NCBI GenBank assembly: GCA_964429355.1
Contig: CAYSCH010000440.1
Span: 1 to 7,403 of the forward strand
Source of the DNA: JAAYAY01 sp964429355
Lineage (GTDB): Bacteria; Planctomycetota; Planctomycetia; Pirellulales; Thermoguttaceae
Direction of reading: 5' to 3'
Length of the DNA stretch: 7,403 nt
Shown here one piece after another: positions 5,572 through 7,403 of this stretch (within the stretch, counting starts at the first letter, position 1; every line of letters starts with the position of its first letter). The translations under genes and the position numbers were made by a program. The notes under the pieces are model-generated. The model worked only from the letters and a program-made list of their open reading frames with translations. It searched no databases and was not told where the DNA came from.

Positions 5572-7403
5572 ATGCGTTACCTCTTCGTTCTCCCGATCCT
5601 CTCCGTCTGCCTGCTCGGTGCCGCGGCCATGGGTGCCGACGATCCGGCCGCGCTCCTCCAGGTAATCCAGTCCACCGAAACGCCCGACGTCGATCGGGCC
5701 AATGCCTTCGAAAAGATCGGCGACGTGGCCGGCGACGACGCCGTCGCGACGTTGGTCGGCTTCCTTGGCGACAAGACGTGGTCGCACTACGCACGCTATG
5801 CCTTGCAGAAAATGGAGGGAGAAGCGGTCACCAAGGCGCTTCTCGCGTCGCTCGATACGTTGCAGGGCGACCTCAAGCTCGGAGTGATTGGCACGCTCGG
5901 CAGCCGCTGCGAGCCCACGGCCATTGCGCCCCTTGCGAAGCTCCTCGGGGATACCGACGCACGAGTCGCCGACTCCGCCGCCGTCGCCCTCGGATGGATC
6001 GCAACGCCGGAGGCCGCCACGGCGCTCACCGAAGCATTCGGCGCCGCGAAAGATCCCAAACGCAAGCAGTCGCTCGCCTCGGCCATGCTCCTGGTCGGCC
6101 AGCGGCTCGCCAGGGCGGGAAACACGCAGGCGGCCGTCGACGTTCTCGATCTTCTGCGCGGCGCCGAGGTTTCCAAGGCCTGCCGAATCGGAGCCACGCA
6201 CAACGCCATGCTCGCTCGGGGCGCCCAGGGCGCCGACCTGATGGTCGAGCAACTGAAGTCGCCCGATCCCGATTACTTCCAGACCGGACTGGCCGTCTCC
6301 CGCGTTCTTCCCGGCGAGCCGGCAACCAAGGGCCTGATCGATTCGCTCGCCGCCGAGTCGTCCCCCGATCGACAGGCGCTCTTGGTCCTGGCCATGAAAG
6401 ATCGTGGCGATAAGCAGGCTCTTCCCTCGGTCCTGGCCAAACTCGAGAGCGACTCGCCGGCGGTTCAATTGGCCGCGGTCGACGCCCTCGGCGCGCTCGG
6501 CGACGCCTCCTCGGTGCCCGTACTTCTGTCGGTCGCCAACGAGGCAACTGCCGAAACGGTTCTCAATTCGCTGGTCGCCCTGCAAGGTGCCGATGTAAAC
6601 GCGGCCCTGATCAAGGCCGCTCAATCGCCGGACGCGTCCGTGGTGGCCGTGCAAGCGTTGGGCCGGCGCCGTGCGAAAGAAGCGGTTGACCTCCTCTTCC
6701 GGCTCTCCGAATCCGATTCACCGGCGATCAGTCAGGAGGCAATCGCGGCCCTGGGAATGACCACACCGCAGGACCGGTTTCTCGACCTGTTTGCCTTGCT
6801 GAAAACGGCCAACAGCGATGCCCGCAAAGCGGCCGTCCAGGATGCCATTCACGGCGCCGTCTTCCGCAGTACCGACCCGGACGCCTGTGCGGAAGCGATG
6901 GGCGGCATGATCCCGGCTTCGAGCGGTGCCGATCGCGAGTTCCTCTTCGAGCAGATTCGAACGGCGGGCGGAACAAAGGCCGTCGCCCTCATGCGACAGT
7001 TCGCGACCGGTTCGGACGAGTCCTTGCAGGATGCCGCGACCAAGACGCTCGGCATCTGGCTTTCGGCCGACGCGGCTCCGGTTCTCCTGGAAGTCGCACA
7101 AGCCGAGGGCAAGTTCGCCGTCCGTGCCCTCGGTGGCTACATTCGCATCTTCCGCCAGTTCGAGTTGCCGGATGCCGAAAGGGTGGCCATGGCCGCCAAG
7201 GCCTTTCAAGTCATCACTCGGTCCAATGAGCGAAATGCGGCCATCGAAGCGATCACCCGCTTCCCGTGCGTGGGAACGTTCGAATTGGCGCTCGATCAAC
7301 TCGATGCCCCGGGTAGCGAAGAAACGGCCGCACAGGCCGTCCTGACCATCGCCCGGACCGTTCTCGACCTCGATCCCGAGAAGGGAAAGGCGGGCCTCAA
7401 GAG
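5572..7403 (+). CDS. Secreted HEAT-repeat protein, 3' end outside the window
   Basis: The frame is open from the ATG at 5572 to the right edge: 610 full codons and no stop. AAGGA (5559-5563) lies 8 bases upstream. The N-terminus, MRYLFVLPILSVCLLGAAA followed by MGADD, is a clear Sec signal peptide, with cleavage likely after Ala22. From about residue 50 on, paired helices follow each other with the HEAT look: DAVATLVGFLGD, AIAPLAKLLGDTDARVADSAAVALGWI, ALPSVLAKLESDSPAVQLAAVDALGALGD, VPVLLSVAN, AVDLLFRLSESDSPAISQEAIAALGM. Spacing is about 30-40 residues. HEAT solenoids are protein-binding scaffolds and no catalytic motif is visible. In Planctomycetota and Verrucomicrobia such proteins can carry a further domain, for example DUF1080 (3-keto-glycoside hydrolase) or cytochrome c, which would lie past the edge if present. 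It follows the oxidoreductase gene by 156 bases on the same strand. Confidence 0.85.
   Translation, partial: MRYLFVLPILSVCLLGAAAMGADDPAALLQVIQSTETPDVDRANAFEKIGDVAGDDAVATLVGFLGDKTWSHYARYALQKMEGEAVTKALLASLDTLQGDLKLGVIGTLGSRCEPTAIAPLAKLLGDTDARVADSAAVALGWIATPEAATALTEAFGAAKDPKRKQSLASAMLLVGQRLARAGNTQAAVDVLDLLRGAEVSKACRIGATHNAMLARGAQGADLMVEQLKSPDPDYFQTGLAVSRVLPGEPATKGLIDSLAAESSPDRQALLVLAMKDRGDKQALPSVLAKLESDSPAVQLAAVDALGALGDASSVPVLLSVANEATAETVLNSLVALQGADVNAALIKAAQSPDASVVAVQALGRRRAKEAVDLLFRLSESDSPAISQEAIAALGMTTPQDRFLDLFALLKTANSDARKAAVQDAIHGAVFRSTDPDACAEAMGGMIPASSGADREFLFEQIRTAGGTKAVALMRQFATGSDESLQDAATKTLGIWLSADAAPVLLEVAQAEGKFAVRALGGYIRIFRQFELPDAERVAMAAKAFQVITRSNERNAAIEAITRFPCVGTFELALDQLDAPGSEETAAQAVLTIARTVLDLDPEKGKAGLK

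Noticed and set aside
5473..6654. 393-codon antisense frame over the HEAT gene
   Set aside because: It begins inside the HEAT gene and ends in the CGAAATCCGAA repeats, giving SDFEIR-type peptides. The + strand frame has a signal peptide, a ribosome site and HEAT periodicity.

Overview
The window reads as chromosomal DNA from a GC-rich bacterium, most likely a member of the Planctomycetota. This rests on four things: a GH116-type glycosidase carrying a module best known from planctomycete and Bacteroidetes levanases, a Tat-exported Gfo/Idh/MocA oxidoreductase, a secreted HEAT-repeat protein, and short intergenic CGAAATCCGA-type repeats. It is an inference from protein style, not a database match. 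All credible genes lie on the + strand. The many long ORFs in other frames are explained by the high GC at third codon positions.

Layout. (a) 3-2333: the 3' part of a GH116 glycoside hydrolase gene, cut by the left edge. It holds a levanase-type N-terminal module (DUF4980-like), the end of the GH116 N-terminal region, an (alpha/alpha)6 catalytic domain and a C-terminal beta-rich tail. (b) 2392-3492: an unrecognised secreted, helical, charged protein. Its reading frame appears broken at about 3282, exactly at a G GGT TTG heptamer, and continues in another frame to 3656. (c) 3657-4092: 436 bases without a gene, holding one copy of a palindromic repeat and two strong hairpins. (d) 4093-5415: a complete Gfo/Idh/MocA oxidoreductase with a Tat signal. 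(e) 5416-5571: an inverted second copy of the same repeat, starting at the base after the stop codon, followed by CGAAATCCGAA repeats. (f) 5572-7403: a secreted HEAT-repeat protein that runs off the right edge; 610 codons are visible without a stop.

How it fits together. A GH116 glycosidase, an exported sugar-type oxidoreductase and an exported scaffold-like HEAT protein are compatible with extracytoplasmic carbohydrate or glycoside breakdown. Many Planctomycetota carry many paralogues of these families for such work. No specific substrate can be read from the sequence.

The most notable structural feature is that the oxidoreductase gene is bracketed by inverted copies of a 56-bp element (55 of 56 bases identical, apart from a 13-base insertion in one copy). 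Each copy is itself closed by CTAACAAAAC...GTTTTGTTAG, and each is followed on the + strand by a related GAATCTCG...CCGAAATCCGA stretch. This looks like a dispersed palindromic repeat family or the borders of a mobile or recombining cassette. No transposase is visible.
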